Positions 1 through 8,134 of a stretch of 64,000 bases of DNA are shown here, in pieces. The translations under genes were made by a program, and so were the position numbers. Each line of letters begins with the position of its first letter. Positions within the stretch are counted from its first letter, which is position 1. The notes under the pieces are model-generated. The model had not been told where the DNA came from. It did not search any database and worked only from the letters and a program-made list of their open reading frames with translations. This DNA is from Verrucomicrobiaceae bacterium (GTDB lineage: Bacteria; Verrucomicrobiota; Verrucomicrobiia; Verrucomicrobiales; Verrucomicrobiaceae): the NCBI GenBank assembly GCA_016713245.1, contig JADJPM010000001.1:2046001-2110000 (forward strand). The letters run 5' to 3'.

Positions 1-1
1 G

Positions 2-634
2 CGTGCCCGCGACATGGGCGCAAGGCGTTTTCAGCTCAGTTTGCCCAGTTGGGGCGTTTTGAACGATGCGGAGCTCCAAACCTTCTTTCGCGAGACCTGC
101 GGCCGTTTTCGCGACTGCGAGTTTTTGCACTACAACCTCCTGCGCAGCGGCCGGATCATCACCGGAGCCGAATACGGCCTTTTGGCCGCCAAACACGAAA
201 ACCTCGTCGCCACGAAAAACAGCACCGCCGACGAAAAACGCCTCCAAAGCCTCTTTTCCGAGGCTCCACAGCTCCGCCACTTCATCACCGAGCTGGGTTT
301 CGCCAAAGCCTGCCACCTCGGCGACTGCGGTTTCCTCATCTCCTTCCTCTCCACGAACTTCCAGCTTGCCCACGACTACTTCCGCGCCGGTTGCGAACGC
401 GACACCACTCAACTCGCCGCCATCACCGCCGACTTCGAAGGCCTCATCGCCACCTTCAAAGAAGCCGTCGGCGACACCGCGCACATGGACGGCGCCTATG
501 ACAAACTCTTCTGCCGCATCCACGATCCCGACTTCCCCCTGCGCCTGCTGCCGCCCTACGAATGCGTGAGCGAGCCGCGCTTCGAGCACTACCGCGACCA
601 AATGCGCTCACGACATCCCGCCTGGATGCCGTGA
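2..634 (+). CDS. DapA/NAL-family class I aldolase, 5'-truncated by the window edge
   Basis: The reading frame is already open at the second base and ends in TGA, leaving about 210 C-terminal residues; the first ATG (14) is probably internal. HYNLLRSGR fits the YN-x-P/L-x-R-x-G motif with the catalytic Tyr of the dihydrodipicolinate synthase / N-acetylneuraminate lyase family, and NLVATKNST about 28 residues later carries the Schiff-base Lys. The rest matches the helical C-terminal part of this (beta/alpha)8 barrel. Such cytosolic enzymes form or split C-C bonds with pyruvate-type donors. The active-site string differs from canonical DapA (YNVPSRTG), so a sugar-acid aldolase is as possible as a lysine-pathway enzyme; the substrate cannot be told from the fragment. 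Confidence 0.72.
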   Translation, partial: RARDMGARRFQLSLPSWGVLNDAELQTFFRETCGRFRDCEFLHYNLLRSGRIITGAEYGLLAAKHENLVATKNSTADEKRLQSLFSEAPQLRHFITELGFAKACHLGDCGFLISFLSTNFQLAHDYFRAGCERDTTQLAAITADFEGLIATFKEAVGDTAHMDGAYDKLFCRIHDPDFPLRLLPPYECVSEPRFEHYRDQMRSRHPAWMP

Positions 635-646
635 GCTGAGAGCAGC

Positions 647-1855
647 CTACTTCGCCGCATACCCTTTCCAAAGCCACTCCAGCGCCTGCGGCAGGATTTG
701 TGTCCGCGCAGGGCCGAGGCCGTGGCCGGCATTCAGGCAATAGACATACTGATACGGATAACCTTTGGCCTTCAGCACCTTCGCCATGCGGTGATTGGCC
801 TCCACCCAGTCGTGCATGTCATCACGCATGACGTTCGGATTGAGCAGATCGCGATCTCCCACGGCCAGATAGATGCGCAGCGGCTTCTTGGGGCTCTCCG
901 GGATGAGTTTGTTGTGAAAACCCCACGCGCCGTCCGGCGTCTCGGGATTGAAGGGCCACTGCTGGTTCACAAACGTGCCCGAGGTGGTCAGCACGCGATG
1001 ATACAAATCGGTGCGATACCACGCCATCGCCAGCGCACACGATCCGCCGGAGCTGCTGCCCATCGTGGCGCGGCCTTCGGGGTCCTTGGTAAGTTTGACG
1101 CCCGCATTCTTTTCCACGAGCGGCAGCACCTCGTTCTCGATGAACTCCGCATACAGGCCGGACATCGTGTCATATTCACGACCACGCTCATGCCCCTGCG
1201 CATCGCCACCGCCGCTGGAGATCAAGATGGCGATCTGCACCGGCACACGCTTCTGGGCGATGAGATGGTCCAGGATGTGCGGCAGCGTCATGTCCGGCTT
1301 TCCACGCGGCCCGTCATGGCCCACGATGAAGGGAGCCTCCGTTCCCGCGACGTATTGCGCTGGCACATAGACGGTCACGAAGCGCTGGTAATCGATGGGA
1401 TGCGTCTCCACGATGAGCGTCTTCGGATTATTCGGGTCCACGGTGCCGAAAACATCCCGCGCGATGCCGGGATTGAAGAGCTTGCAGTCCTTCGACTCCA
1501 TCACGAACTGCGTCACCTTCCCCTGAGGCACGCCTTCCACCACCTTCGCCTCCGGCGGGGCGACATAGTCCGGCCCGATGACAAAATCTCCATCCGCATC
1601 CGCCGGTGCATTCACACCCGGCTTGCCATCCAGCCGTGTGAACTTCGGTGCACTCGGCGCATCAAACGGCCGCGTTGGCGGCTGCGGACGCTCCGCTTTC
1701 TTCTCCTTGGCCTTCTGAGCGAAGGCGGGGAGTGCGAAGGCGGTGAGAGCGAGGAGGAGGAAAGGCCTGAGGAGAGCATGGTTGGGAAATCTGGAGATGG
1801 AACAACGCAGCCGAGGCGGACAAATGTTCAGCGCAACTTCGAAGAGCTTCTCCAA
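647..1855 (-). CDS. Secreted alpha/beta-hydrolase, enterochelin-esterase/esterase-D type
   Basis: A 402-residue protein. A hydrophobic stretch at residues 29-46 ending in ALPAFA looks like a signal peptide, although the 28 residues before it are unusually long and a start nearer the hydrophobic part is possible. The catalytic domain fits the putative-esterase family: MGSSSGG supplies the nucleophile Ser (about residue 268), GDRDLLNP a plausible acid, and NAGHG the His (about 378). A charged Lys/Glu/Pro-rich linker follows the signal. It should hydrolyse an ester outside the cytoplasm; relatives act on siderophores or on feruloyl/acetyl esters. No siderophore genes lie nearby, so the substrate is open. 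It is transcribed away from nuoH. Confidence 0.75.
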   Translation of the reverse strand: MEKLFEVALNICPPRLRCSISRFPNHALLRPFLLLALTAFALPAFAQKAKEKKAERPQPPTRPFDAPSAPKFTRLDGKPGVNAPADADGDFVIGPDYVAPPEAKVVEGVPQGKVTQFVMESKDCKLFNPGIARDVFGTVDPNNPKTLIVETHPIDYQRFVTVYVPAQYVAGTEAPFIVGHDGPRGKPDMTLPHILDHLIAQKRVPVQIAILISSGGGDAQGHERGREYDTMSGLYAEFIENEVLPLVEKNAGVKLTKDPEGRATMGSSSGGSCALAMAWYRTDLYHRVLTTSGTFVNQQWPFNPETPDGAWGFHNKLIPESPKKPLRIYLAVGDRDLLNPNVMRDDMHDWVEANHRMAKVLKAKGYPYQYVYCLNAGHGLGPARTQILPQALEWLWKGYAAK

Positions 1856-2101
1856 CTCGCGCCTTCTCCCTCACCCGTTGAATCGGGTCCAAACGGCCGC
1901 AATTCGACATAAATGGACTTGTGGAGCCACCCCCCATGCTTCCGCCTTTGCCTGACTCCATCCCCATCTCGGCCGAGATCCTACTTGCCCAGTATGAACT
2001 GTCGCGTTTTCGACGGTCCGGCGATGCCTCCAAGTGACTTTGTGAAATTTTTCACAAAATCGGGTTGCCCTCCCTCCCTCGACCGGATAATCGGCCTCCA
2101 G

Positions 2102-3319
2102 ATGACCCCCACGCTGCCCTTTGCTGCCATTGACCTGCTCTCCCTCGCCGTCTCGGTCGGGAAGATCGTTTTCCTCTGCTTTTTGGTCATTCTGCCGCTC
2201 GTCTCGATCTCGGTGTATTTCGAGCGTCGGCTCTCCGCCGTCATCCAGGACCGTGTGGGTCCGAACCGCGTCGGCGTGCCGCTGACGCTCTTCGGCTTCA
2301 AAAAGGACTGGCAGCCCCTCGGCATCGGCGGGCTCGCCCAGGCGGCGGCGGACGGGTTGAAGTTCATCCTGAAGGAGGACTTCGTGCCCGCTCATGTGCG
2401 AAAGGTTTACTACTGGATGGCTCCCTGCCTCGTCGTGGTGCCCGCCCTGCTCACCTGCGCGGTGCTGCCCTTCGGCAGCGAGATCGATCTGAGCTTCCTC
2501 AATCCCATCGTGACCTCGATTTTCGGCGGCAGCGGCTTTACCGAGCCGGTGAAGCTCGTCATCGCTGATCTCAGCGTCGGGCCGCTCTTCACCTTCGCCA
2601 TCGCCTCCATCGGCGTGTATGGCATCGTGCTCGCCGGATGGGCGTCGAACTCCAAATACCCCTTCCTCGGCGGCGTGCGTTCTAGCGCCCAGATGATCTC
2701 GTATGAGATCTCCCTTGGCCTCTCGATCATCCCCGTCTTCATGATCTTTGGGGAGCTGAATCTCGGCAAAATGGCCGCTTATCAGGACGCGAACGGCTGG
2801 CTCCTCCTGCCCTTCTGGGGCGAAGGCCTCAGCCTCCAGCGCTGGGCGCTCATGATCCCCATCGTCATCAGCTTCTGCATCTTCACCGTCTCCATGTTTG
2901 CCGAGACCAACCGCCTTCCCTTCGACCTTGCTGAGTGCGAAACGGAGCTCGTCGCCGGTTACCACACCGAGTACAGCTCGATGAAATTCGCCCTCTTCTT
3001 CATGGGCGAGTATGCCGCGATGATCATTGGCTCCGGCATGGCCGTCACGCTCTTCCTCGGCGGCTGGAGCATTCCCTTCGCCCCCTACCTCGGCCTCGCC
3101 TTTGAAGCCGGTAACACCCCCTGGTGGCTTGGCCTGCTGCACATCGCCACCTTCTTCGCCAAGGTCTTCGCCTTTATTCTCTTCTTCATCGCCATCCGCT
3201 GGACGCTTCCACGCTTCCGCTTTGACCAGTTGATGGCCCTTGGCTGGAAAGTCTTCTTTGAGCTCGCTCTCGCGAACGTCTTCCTTACCGCCCTGATCCT
3301 TTGGTGGACGCAGAAGTAA
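2102..3319 (+). CDS. nuoH: NADH-quinone oxidoreductase subunit H (isolated gene)
   Basis: NuoH is the membrane-arm subunit of respiratory complex I that forms much of the quinone chamber. Diagnostic strings are ERRLSAVIQDRVGPNRVG near the N-terminus, QAAADGLKF, GVRSSAQMISYEIS and AETNRLPFDLAECETELV, with about eight hydrophobic helices. The frame stays open upstream to 1913, but that extension is polar and low in sense; ATG 2102 gives 405 residues starting just before the first helix. It is longer than E. coli NuoH (about 325). Unusually, no other nuo gene is adjacent: a secreted esterase lies upstream and a convergent VanZ-like gene overlaps its 3' end by 35 bp. Confidence 0.95.
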   Translation: MTPTLPFAAIDLLSLAVSVGKIVFLCFLVILPLVSISVYFERRLSAVIQDRVGPNRVGVPLTLFGFKKDWQPLGIGGLAQAAADGLKFILKEDFVPAHVRKVYYWMAPCLVVVPALLTCAVLPFGSEIDLSFLNPIVTSIFGGSGFTEPVKLVIADLSVGPLFTFAIASIGVYGIVLAGWASNSKYPFLGGVRSSAQMISYEISLGLSIIPVFMIFGELNLGKMAAYQDANGWLLLPFWGEGLSLQRWALMIPIVISFCIFTVSMFAETNRLPFDLAECETELVAGYHTEYSSMKFALFFMGEYAAMIIGSGMAVTLFLGGWSIPFAPYLGLAFEAGNTPWWLGLLHIATFFAKVFAFILFFIAIRWTLPRFRFDQLMALGWKVFFELALANVFLTALILWWTQK

Positions 3320-3695
3320 GCCGCTTCTCCGTCCAAAACGCCGCGTGAGCGCCTAAAAAGCCGCCGAGCGTGTCGGCGAGCCAATCCCACACATCGCCGC
3401 CGCTGCGGCCGGGGACGTGGAGTTGATGCCACTCATCCAAAACGCCCACGAGGGAGCAAAACAGCACCGTGAGCACGATGGCGGTCATTCGGCCCTGAGC
3501 GAGACCGGCGAGCCGCAAACCCAGCAGAAAACACATGCCACCGAGGGTGAAGTAGGTGGCGTGCTCGACCTTGTCGATGCCTGGAAAGCCACCGGGTAAT
3601 GCCGTGCTCGGTTGAGCAGAAAGCCAATACAACACCCCACCCCACGCGAGGACCGCAAGACGCCAGAACAGGGGATTGGAGAGAGGAGAAAGCAT
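3285..3695 (-). CDS. VanZ-like small membrane protein
   Basis: The 136-residue product starts at ATG 3695, directly before the first hydrophobic helix; an in-frame extension to 3905 is polar and was discarded. The family signature is visible: DKVEHATYFTLGG (D-K-x-x-H in helix 2) and LDEWHQLHVPGRSGGDVWDWLADTLGGFLG, the E-x-x-Q-x-x-x-P-G-R-x-x-D-x-x-D loop of VanZ proteins. Four membrane helices are expected. VanZ itself gives low-level teicoplanin resistance; most chromosomal homologues have no proven role. The 3' end overlaps the end of nuoH by 35 bp in convergent orientation, so the two transcripts can pair. Confidence 0.85.
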   Translation of the reverse strand: MLSPLSNPLFWRLAVLAWGGVLYWLSAQPSTALPGGFPGIDKVEHATYFTLGGMCFLLGLRLAGLAQGRMTAIVLTVLFCSLVGVLDEWHQLHVPGRSGGDVWDWLADTLGGFLGAHAAFWTEKRLTSASTKGSGR

Positions 3696-3823
3696 AGCGA
3701 GAGGTGATGAAGCTAGTGAGGGCCGAAAGGTCAAGCGGTCACTCGAAGCCGCTGACAACTCAGCTCTAGTAAGCTTGCACATCTGAAGCGAACTCTTTCC
3801 AGATCGGTGATGAGCTTGTAGTT

Positions 3824-3871
3824 CGGCCTTCAGGCCGTGATTGGGCGCTCCGCAACGGGCTGCTGCGGAGC
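3824..3871. repeat. Two tandem hairpins between VanZ-like and ArsR genes
   Basis: Two perfect stem-loops lie back to back in the 235-bp gap 3696-3930. The first is CGGCCT-TC-AGGCCG (3824-3837). The second has 8-bp arms, GCTCCGCA (3847-3854) and TGCGGAGC (3864-3871), around a 9-nt loop. There is no T-run, so a classical terminator is not shown; a REP-like extragenic palindrome is equally possible. The rest of the gap holds nothing recognisable. Confidence 0.5.
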
Positions 3872-3930
3872 CGCGAAGCGAACCCCGAACGACGAACACC
3901 AGCACGCCCGACGCTTTCCCCTGCCCTTCG

Positions 3931-4245
3931 CTACTCCGGCAGCTTGTCGAAATGAAACTGGCAGCAGCCGAGGTCGAGGGTCTTGGCGTTGTTCGAGAGC
4001 TTTTCGCGGAAGGCGACGGCGAGGGCGTAGATGCGCTGCTGGCCTTGTTTTTCGACTTCGAGCAGACCGGCCTCTTTGAGGACGCGCAGGTGCTTGGAAA
4101 CGTTGTAGGGCGTGACGTGGAGTGCTTCGCACAGCTCCGTCACGGGCTTCGCTCCGGCGATGAGCTGGCGCACGAGGCGCAGCCGGGTCGGCTCGCCCAG
4201 GGCACGCATGGCGCTGAGGCAGTCGAAGGTTTTGCGGGCGGGCAT
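3931..4245 (-). CDS. ArsR/SmtB-family transcriptional regulator
   Basis: A 104-residue winged-helix repressor. LGEPTRLRLVRQLIAG is the typical first helices, VTELCEALHVTPYNVSKHLRVLKEAGLLEVEKQGQQRIYAL the recognition helix and wing. Start ATG 4245 was chosen because the upstream in-frame start at 4320 would place the coding region across the palindromic operator at 4298-4327. The C-terminal tail LGCCQFHF holds a vicinal Cys pair plus His, a plausible ligand site for a soft metal or metalloid; this is inference. Proteins of this family release DNA when they bind their inducer. It is divergent from the COG0523 GTPase with the operator between them, so it most likely controls itself and that operon. 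Confidence 0.88.
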   Translation of the reverse strand: MPARKTFDCLSAMRALGEPTRLRLVRQLIAGAKPVTELCEALHVTPYNVSKHLRVLKEAGLLEVEKQGQQRIYALAVAFREKLSNNAKTLDLGCCQFHFDKLPE

Positions 4246-4297
4246 GTCGTGGGAATACAGCGCGGAAGATTTTTCTGCAAGATGCCTGCTTGGCGCT

Positions 4298-4327
4298 TGT
4301 TTATTTGCCACATCTGGCAAATAAACA
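4298..4327. promoter_or_regulatory. Perfect 13-bp inverted repeat, likely ArsR operator O1
   Basis: TGTTTATTTGCCA (4298-4310), 4-bp spacer CATC, then TGGCAAATAAACA (4315-4327): every base of the arms pairs. It lies between the divergent ArsR gene (ATG 4245) and the GTPase gene (ATG 4334), ending 6 bp before the latter. The size and AT-rich dyad are typical of ArsR-family sites, and a related site lies at 5543. Confidence 0.88.
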
Positions 4328-4333
4328 CGACCT

Positions 4334-5497
4334 ATGTCCCAACGCGCACGCTACATCATGATCGGCGGCTTCCTCGGAGCCGGCAAAACGACCACCGTCG
4401 GCCGGTTGGCACGGCATTTGAGCGATCAGGGTCTCAAGGTCGGCCTCATCACGAATGATCAAGCGGGTGGCCTCGTGGACACGAAGCTGTTGCGTGGACA
4501 GGGCTATGCCACGGAGGAAATCGCGGGCGGCTGCTTCTGCTGCCGCTTCAACACTCTCGTCGATGCGGCCAGCAAGCTCACGACTGAATCCAAGCCGGAT
4601 GTCTTCATCGCCGAGCCAGTCGGGAGCTGCACGGATCTCGTGGCGACGGTGACGTATCCACTGCGCCGCATGTATGGCGATGCCTTCACCATCGCGCCGT
4701 TGGCCGTGCTGGTCGATCCGGTGCGGGCTCGGCGTGTGTTTGGTCTCGATGATGGCGGCACGTTTTCGACCAAAGTGGCCTACATCTTCAAAAAGCAGCT
4801 CGAAGAGGCCGACATCATCGTCATCAGCAAAAGCGATCTCATCGACGACGCCCAGCGCGAGGAGCTGCGAGCCGTTTTGACGAAGGAATTCCCGCTCGCG
4901 AAGGTCGTCACGGCCTCGCCGCGACAAGAAACCGGTCTCGACGAGCTTTTCGCCAGTCTCATGACCGATGAGCAGGCGCGGCGCAATCCGATGGCCGTCG
5001 ATTACGAAGTCTATGCCGATGGCGAGGCGCTCCTCGGCTGGTTGAATGCCACCGTCACGCTGAAATCGGACGATGAGTTCGAGGCGAACGACTTCCTCAA
5101 AAAGCTCGCCACGCATGTGCAGGGCCGCTTGCAGGTCGCAGGCGTCGAGATCGCGCATTTTAAGATGACCTTCAGCCCTGATGACGGCATCGCGGGAGAG
5201 CTGGCGAGCATCAATCTCGTGCGCAGCGACAGCACGCCCGAACTCGGCATGGAGCTCGATGAGCCGAGTGAAGGCGGGCAGCTCATCATCAATCTGCGGG
5301 CCGAGGCTGATCCCGCGTCGCTTATGGAAGCGGTGAAAGCTGGCATCGAAGCCACCGCCGCGCAATTCTTCGGCCTCAAAGCCACGCTCGACCACGAAGA
5401 GCACTTCCGCCCCGGCAAACCGACGCCGACGCATCGCGACGGCGAAGTGGTGTTGGAAGTCAAAGGCGGCTGCAAACCCGGCAGCGGCTGCTGCTGA
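4334..5497 (+). CDS. COG0523/CobW-family metal-chaperone GTPase
   Basis: A 387-residue cytosolic G3E GTPase. The P-loop is GGFLGAGKTT (11-20), the family's metal-binding loop is GCFCC (66-70, the CxCC motif), AEPVGS and ISKSD (about 165-168, in place of NKxD) complete the nucleotide site, and the C-terminal CobW-like half ends in a Cys-rich tail, CKPGSGCC. COG0523 proteins deliver metal ions to enzymes or act in metal stress. It opens an operon-like set with a PiT transporter, outer-membrane protein and rhodanese, and starts just after the ArsR operator. The Cys tail suggests a thiophilic metal or metalloid, but which one is not decided by sequence. Confidence 0.88.
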   Translation: MSQRARYIMIGGFLGAGKTTTVGRLARHLSDQGLKVGLITNDQAGGLVDTKLLRGQGYATEEIAGGCFCCRFNTLVDAASKLTTESKPDVFIAEPVGSCTDLVATVTYPLRRMYGDAFTIAPLAVLVDPVRARRVFGLDDGGTFSTKVAYIFKKQLEEADIIVISKSDLIDDAQREELRAVLTKEFPLAKVVTASPRQETGLDELFASLMTDEQARRNPMAVDYEVYADGEALLGWLNATVTLKSDDEFEANDFLKKLATHVQGRLQVAGVEIAHFKMTFSPDDGIAGELASINLVRSDSTPELGMELDEPSEGGQLIINLRAEADPASLMEAVKAGIEATAAQFFGLKATLDHEEHFRPGKPTPTHRDGEVVLEVKGGCKPGSGCC

Positions 5498-5542
5498 GTG
5501 CTCTTCCCTCATGAAATCATGCTCACCGAGTTTTAACCTGAT

Positions 5543-5562
5543 ATTTGCCCATTTGGACAAAT
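5543..5562. promoter_or_regulatory. Imperfect second ArsR-type operator O2
   Basis: ATTTGCCC-ATTT-GGACAAAT has the same 8+4+8 layout as the core of O1 (ATTTGCCA-CATC-TGGCAAAT), keeping the ATTTG..N10..CAAAT dyad with changed inner bases. It ends 8 bp before the ATG of the PiT gene. This suggests the transporter is separately controlled by the same regulator. Confidence 0.75.
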
Positions 5563-5570
5563 AAAGAACC

Positions 5571-6503
5571 ATGATCACTCTCGTCATCATCGCCGTGTTG
5601 GTCGTCGCCTACGCGAACGGAGCGAACGCCAATTTCAAAGGCGTGGCGTCGCTGTTCGGCAGCGGGACCACAAGTTACCGCACGGCGGTGAACTGGGCAG
5701 CGGTCACGACGGCGGCGGGATGCGTGGTGGCGATGTTTTTCGCGAGTTCGATGCTCAAGGCTTTTTCTGGCAAAGGACTCGTGCCGGATGCATTGATCGC
5801 TCAGCCGGCGTTTTTACTCGCGGTGGCCGGTGGGGCCGGTTTGACGGGATTTTTGGCCACGCGGCTGGGTTTTCCGGTTTCGACCACGCACATGCTCACC
5901 GGGGCCTTGCTCGGCGCAGGCTGGATCGCGGGGGATGTGAACGCGGCGAAGCTGTGGGAGGCTTTTTTGAAGCCGCTGCTGCTCAGTCCGGTGCTCGCGG
6001 TGGTGCTGGGCGGTGTGTTGCAGCTCTTGTTGCGGCCTTCGGCGAAGCGTTCGCGGTTTTTGGATACGGCGCACTTCCTCAGTGCGGGCGCGGTGTGTTT
6101 TGCACGCGGTTTGAATGACACGCCGAAGATGGCGGCGCTGCTGCTCGGCATCGGCTGGCTACAAGGCAGCGCAGGCATGATCGTGATCGCCATCGCGATG
6201 GCGCTCGGTGGTTTGATCAGTGCCAAGCAGGTCGCAGAGACCCTCGCGCACAAGATCACCGGCATGAATCCCGGCCAGGGCTTCGCGGCAAACCTCGCCA
6301 CCGCATTGCTCGTCACGACCGCAAGCCTGCACGGCCTGCCTGTTTCCACCACGCATGTCAGCGTCGGGGCATTGCTCGGCATCGGCATCACCACGCAGCA
6401 GGCGAAGTGGCGCACGGTCATTCCGGTGCTCGCGGCGTGGGTCATCACGCTGCCGTGCTCGGCGCTCGTGGCGGCGCTGCTTTTCAAAACCATCTCCCCA
6501 TGA
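5571..6503 (+). CDS. PiT-family anion (phosphate/sulfate-type) permease
   Basis: A 310-residue inner-membrane permease with about nine hydrophobic segments. It has the internal duplication of the PHO4/PiT family: YANGANANFKG near the N-terminus and ARGLNDTPKM in the second half (the G-x-N-D-like signature), plus paired GFPVSTTHMLTGALLG and GLPVSTTHVSVGALLG. Members move phosphate, and the CysP branch moves sulfate. The first signature reads GANANFK where canonical proteins have GANDxxN, so the substrate may differ from phosphate. Its stop overlaps the next start (ATGA, 6500-6503), implying translational coupling. O2 just upstream places it under the ArsR-type regulator. Confidence 0.85.
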   Translation: MITLVIIAVLVVAYANGANANFKGVASLFGSGTTSYRTAVNWAAVTTAAGCVVAMFFASSMLKAFSGKGLVPDALIAQPAFLLAVAGGAGLTGFLATRLGFPVSTTHMLTGALLGAGWIAGDVNAAKLWEAFLKPLLLSPVLAVVLGGVLQLLLRPSAKRSRFLDTAHFLSAGAVCFARGLNDTPKMAALLLGIGWLQGSAGMIVIAIAMALGGLISAKQVAETLAHKITGMNPGQGFAANLATALLVTTASLHGLPVSTTHVSVGALLGIGITTQQAKWRTVIPVLAAWVITLPCSALVAALLFKTISP

Positions 6504-7183
6504 AAAAACCAACACGCGCACTCCTCGTGGCCGCTTTCGCGGTCGTTTCCTCCGCCTTCGGCACGCCGACAGGCCTCAACAACATCCCCACCGCCGACAC
6601 CGTGCCGCACCGCACCGTCGCCGTGCAGTATTTCAGCAGCTTCGGCGGCGCGAACCAGTTCGGCACGAGCGAGCCGGGCAAATCCGGTCACTGGATGGGC
6701 TTCAAAACGGGCTGGGACTTTGAGCCCGTGCATGTCGAGTGGGGCATGGACAGCCCGCTGGGTACGGGCGTGAGCGGCCCTCTATTCTTCCAAACCAAGG
6801 CCCGCTTCTCGCCGTGGGAGCATGGCATGTTCGCCGTCGGCATCGCAGGCATCGCGTTGACGGACATCGACCGCGCGGGCGATCCTTTCAGCTATGCGAT
6901 GCTGGCGCATGACTTCGGCTTCGCCCGCTTTCACGTCGGCTACGGCTATCAGACGAATGGCAGCAGTTACCTCGCTGGCATTGACCGCACTTGGAAGCTC
7001 TTCGGGCGCAACTTCAACCTCAACGCCGACCTCGCCCAGACCCGCGATCAGCGCGGCCTCATCACCGCCGTGGGGGCCAAGTATGACCTCAGCAAACACA
7101 TCGTCCTCGAAACCTGGGCCAACTTCCCCGACCGCGATGCCGTGAGCCTCATCGCCAAGATCAACTTCGTCTTCACCTTCTAA
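6500..7183 (+). CDS. Putative outer-membrane beta-barrel protein
   Basis: A 227-residue protein with a clear signal peptide (MKKPTRALLVAAFAVVSSAFG). The mature part alternates polar and aromatic residues in short amphipathic strands and ends ...NFVFTF with a terminal Phe, as expected for a protein inserted by the BAM machinery. No named family was recognised. The ATG overlaps the stop of the PiT gene by 4 bp, so the two are probably made together; a role as the outer-membrane pore for the same anion or for sensing the envelope is inference from that coupling. The rhodanese gene follows after 36 bp. Confidence 0.7.
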   Translation: MKKPTRALLVAAFAVVSSAFGTPTGLNNIPTADTVPHRTVAVQYFSSFGGANQFGTSEPGKSGHWMGFKTGWDFEPVHVEWGMDSPLGTGVSGPLFFQTKARFSPWEHGMFAVGIAGIALTDIDRAGDPFSYAMLAHDFGFARFHVGYGYQTNGSSYLAGIDRTWKLFGRNFNLNADLAQTRDQRGLITAVGAKYDLSKHIVLETWANFPDRDAVSLIAKINFVFTF

Positions 7184-7219
7184 ACCATCACTCCACAACT
7201 CCATCACTCCAACCACCGC

Positions 7220-8134
7220 ATGAAATCCATCCTCACCCTCCTTCTCCTCGCCACCGTCGCGCAGGCCGACATCGGCCTCATCTCGCCTGTGGAAGCCAAA
7301 AAACTCATCGAGAACCCAGACGCCGCACAGCGCCCCATCGTGCTCGACACCCGCGGCGGCTACAAAGACTACTTCCGCGGCCATCTGCCCACCGCGCATC
7401 ACATCAATTTCGACACGCTGCGCGGCACGAACGAAGCCGTGCCCGTGCAATACCTGCCCGATGACCTTACGAAGGCGCTGCTTGTCCGTGCGGGTGCCGA
7501 CCAAGACCGCCTGCACCTCGTTTATGCCACTGGAGCCGCTTTGCCGAATGACGAAATCCTCAGCACGAGCATGGTCGTGTATGTGCTGGAGAAATTCGGC
7601 GTGCAAAACATCCGCGTCGTCGATGGCGGGCTCGCAGGCTGGGTGAAGGCCGGCTTGGAGCCTGCGAAGGACTACTTCGGCAATCCAGCGGGCAAGCTTC
7701 CCGAGAAAGGCGATGCCAGCATCGGCGTCGATGTCAAAACCGTGCAGGCGCATGTCGGCAAGCCCGGCAATCTGCTCGTCGATGCCCGCCCGCTCAATGA
7801 ATATCAAGGTGATGACGATGTGTGGTTGCGCAAAGGCCACATCCCCGGTGCCATCAGCTTTCACTGGGCCCGCCTCATGCAGAGCGACAACACGCACCAG
7901 TTCAAACCACTCGCCTCGATGAAAGCGGAGCTGGAAGGCGCAGGCATCACGCCCGACAAAAACATCATCTGCTACTGCGGCACCTCGCGTGAAGGCAGCC
8001 TGATCTACTTCACGCTGAAACACGTCCTCGGCTATCCAAACGTCCACCTCTACGAAGGCTCCTGGAAGGAATACGTCTGGCTCGATGGCAAATCTCTGCC
8101 TGCCGAGACGGGCGGCAAGGCAGCGGGCAAGTGA
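7220..8134 (+). CDS. Periplasmic tandem-domain rhodanese (thiosulfate sulfurtransferase)
   Basis: A 304-residue protein with a signal peptide (cleavage near AQA-DIG) and two rhodanese domains. Domain 1 (about 20-150) has LDTRGGYKDYFRGHLP but lacks the active Cys (VYATGAA at that position). Domain 2 (about 165-295) has LVDARPLNEYQG, GHIPGAISF and the active loop CGTSREG with catalytic Cys about residue 253. Such enzymes move sulfane sulfur, for example from thiosulfate to cyanide or a thiol. Placed last in the ArsR-controlled set, it suggests sulfur chemistry or thiophilic metal(loid) handling in the periplasm. It ends one base before the convergent regulator gene. Confidence 0.88.
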   Translation: MKSILTLLLLATVAQADIGLISPVEAKKLIENPDAAQRPIVLDTRGGYKDYFRGHLPTAHHINFDTLRGTNEAVPVQYLPDDLTKALLVRAGADQDRLHLVYATGAALPNDEILSTSMVVYVLEKFGVQNIRVVDGGLAGWVKAGLEPAKDYFGNPAGKLPEKGDASIGVDVKTVQAHVGKPGNLLVDARPLNEYQGDDDVWLRKGHIPGAISFHWARLMQSDNTHQFKPLASMKAELEGAGITPDKNIICYCGTSREGSLIYFTLKHVLGYPNVHLYEGSWKEYVWLDGKSLPAETGGKAAGK

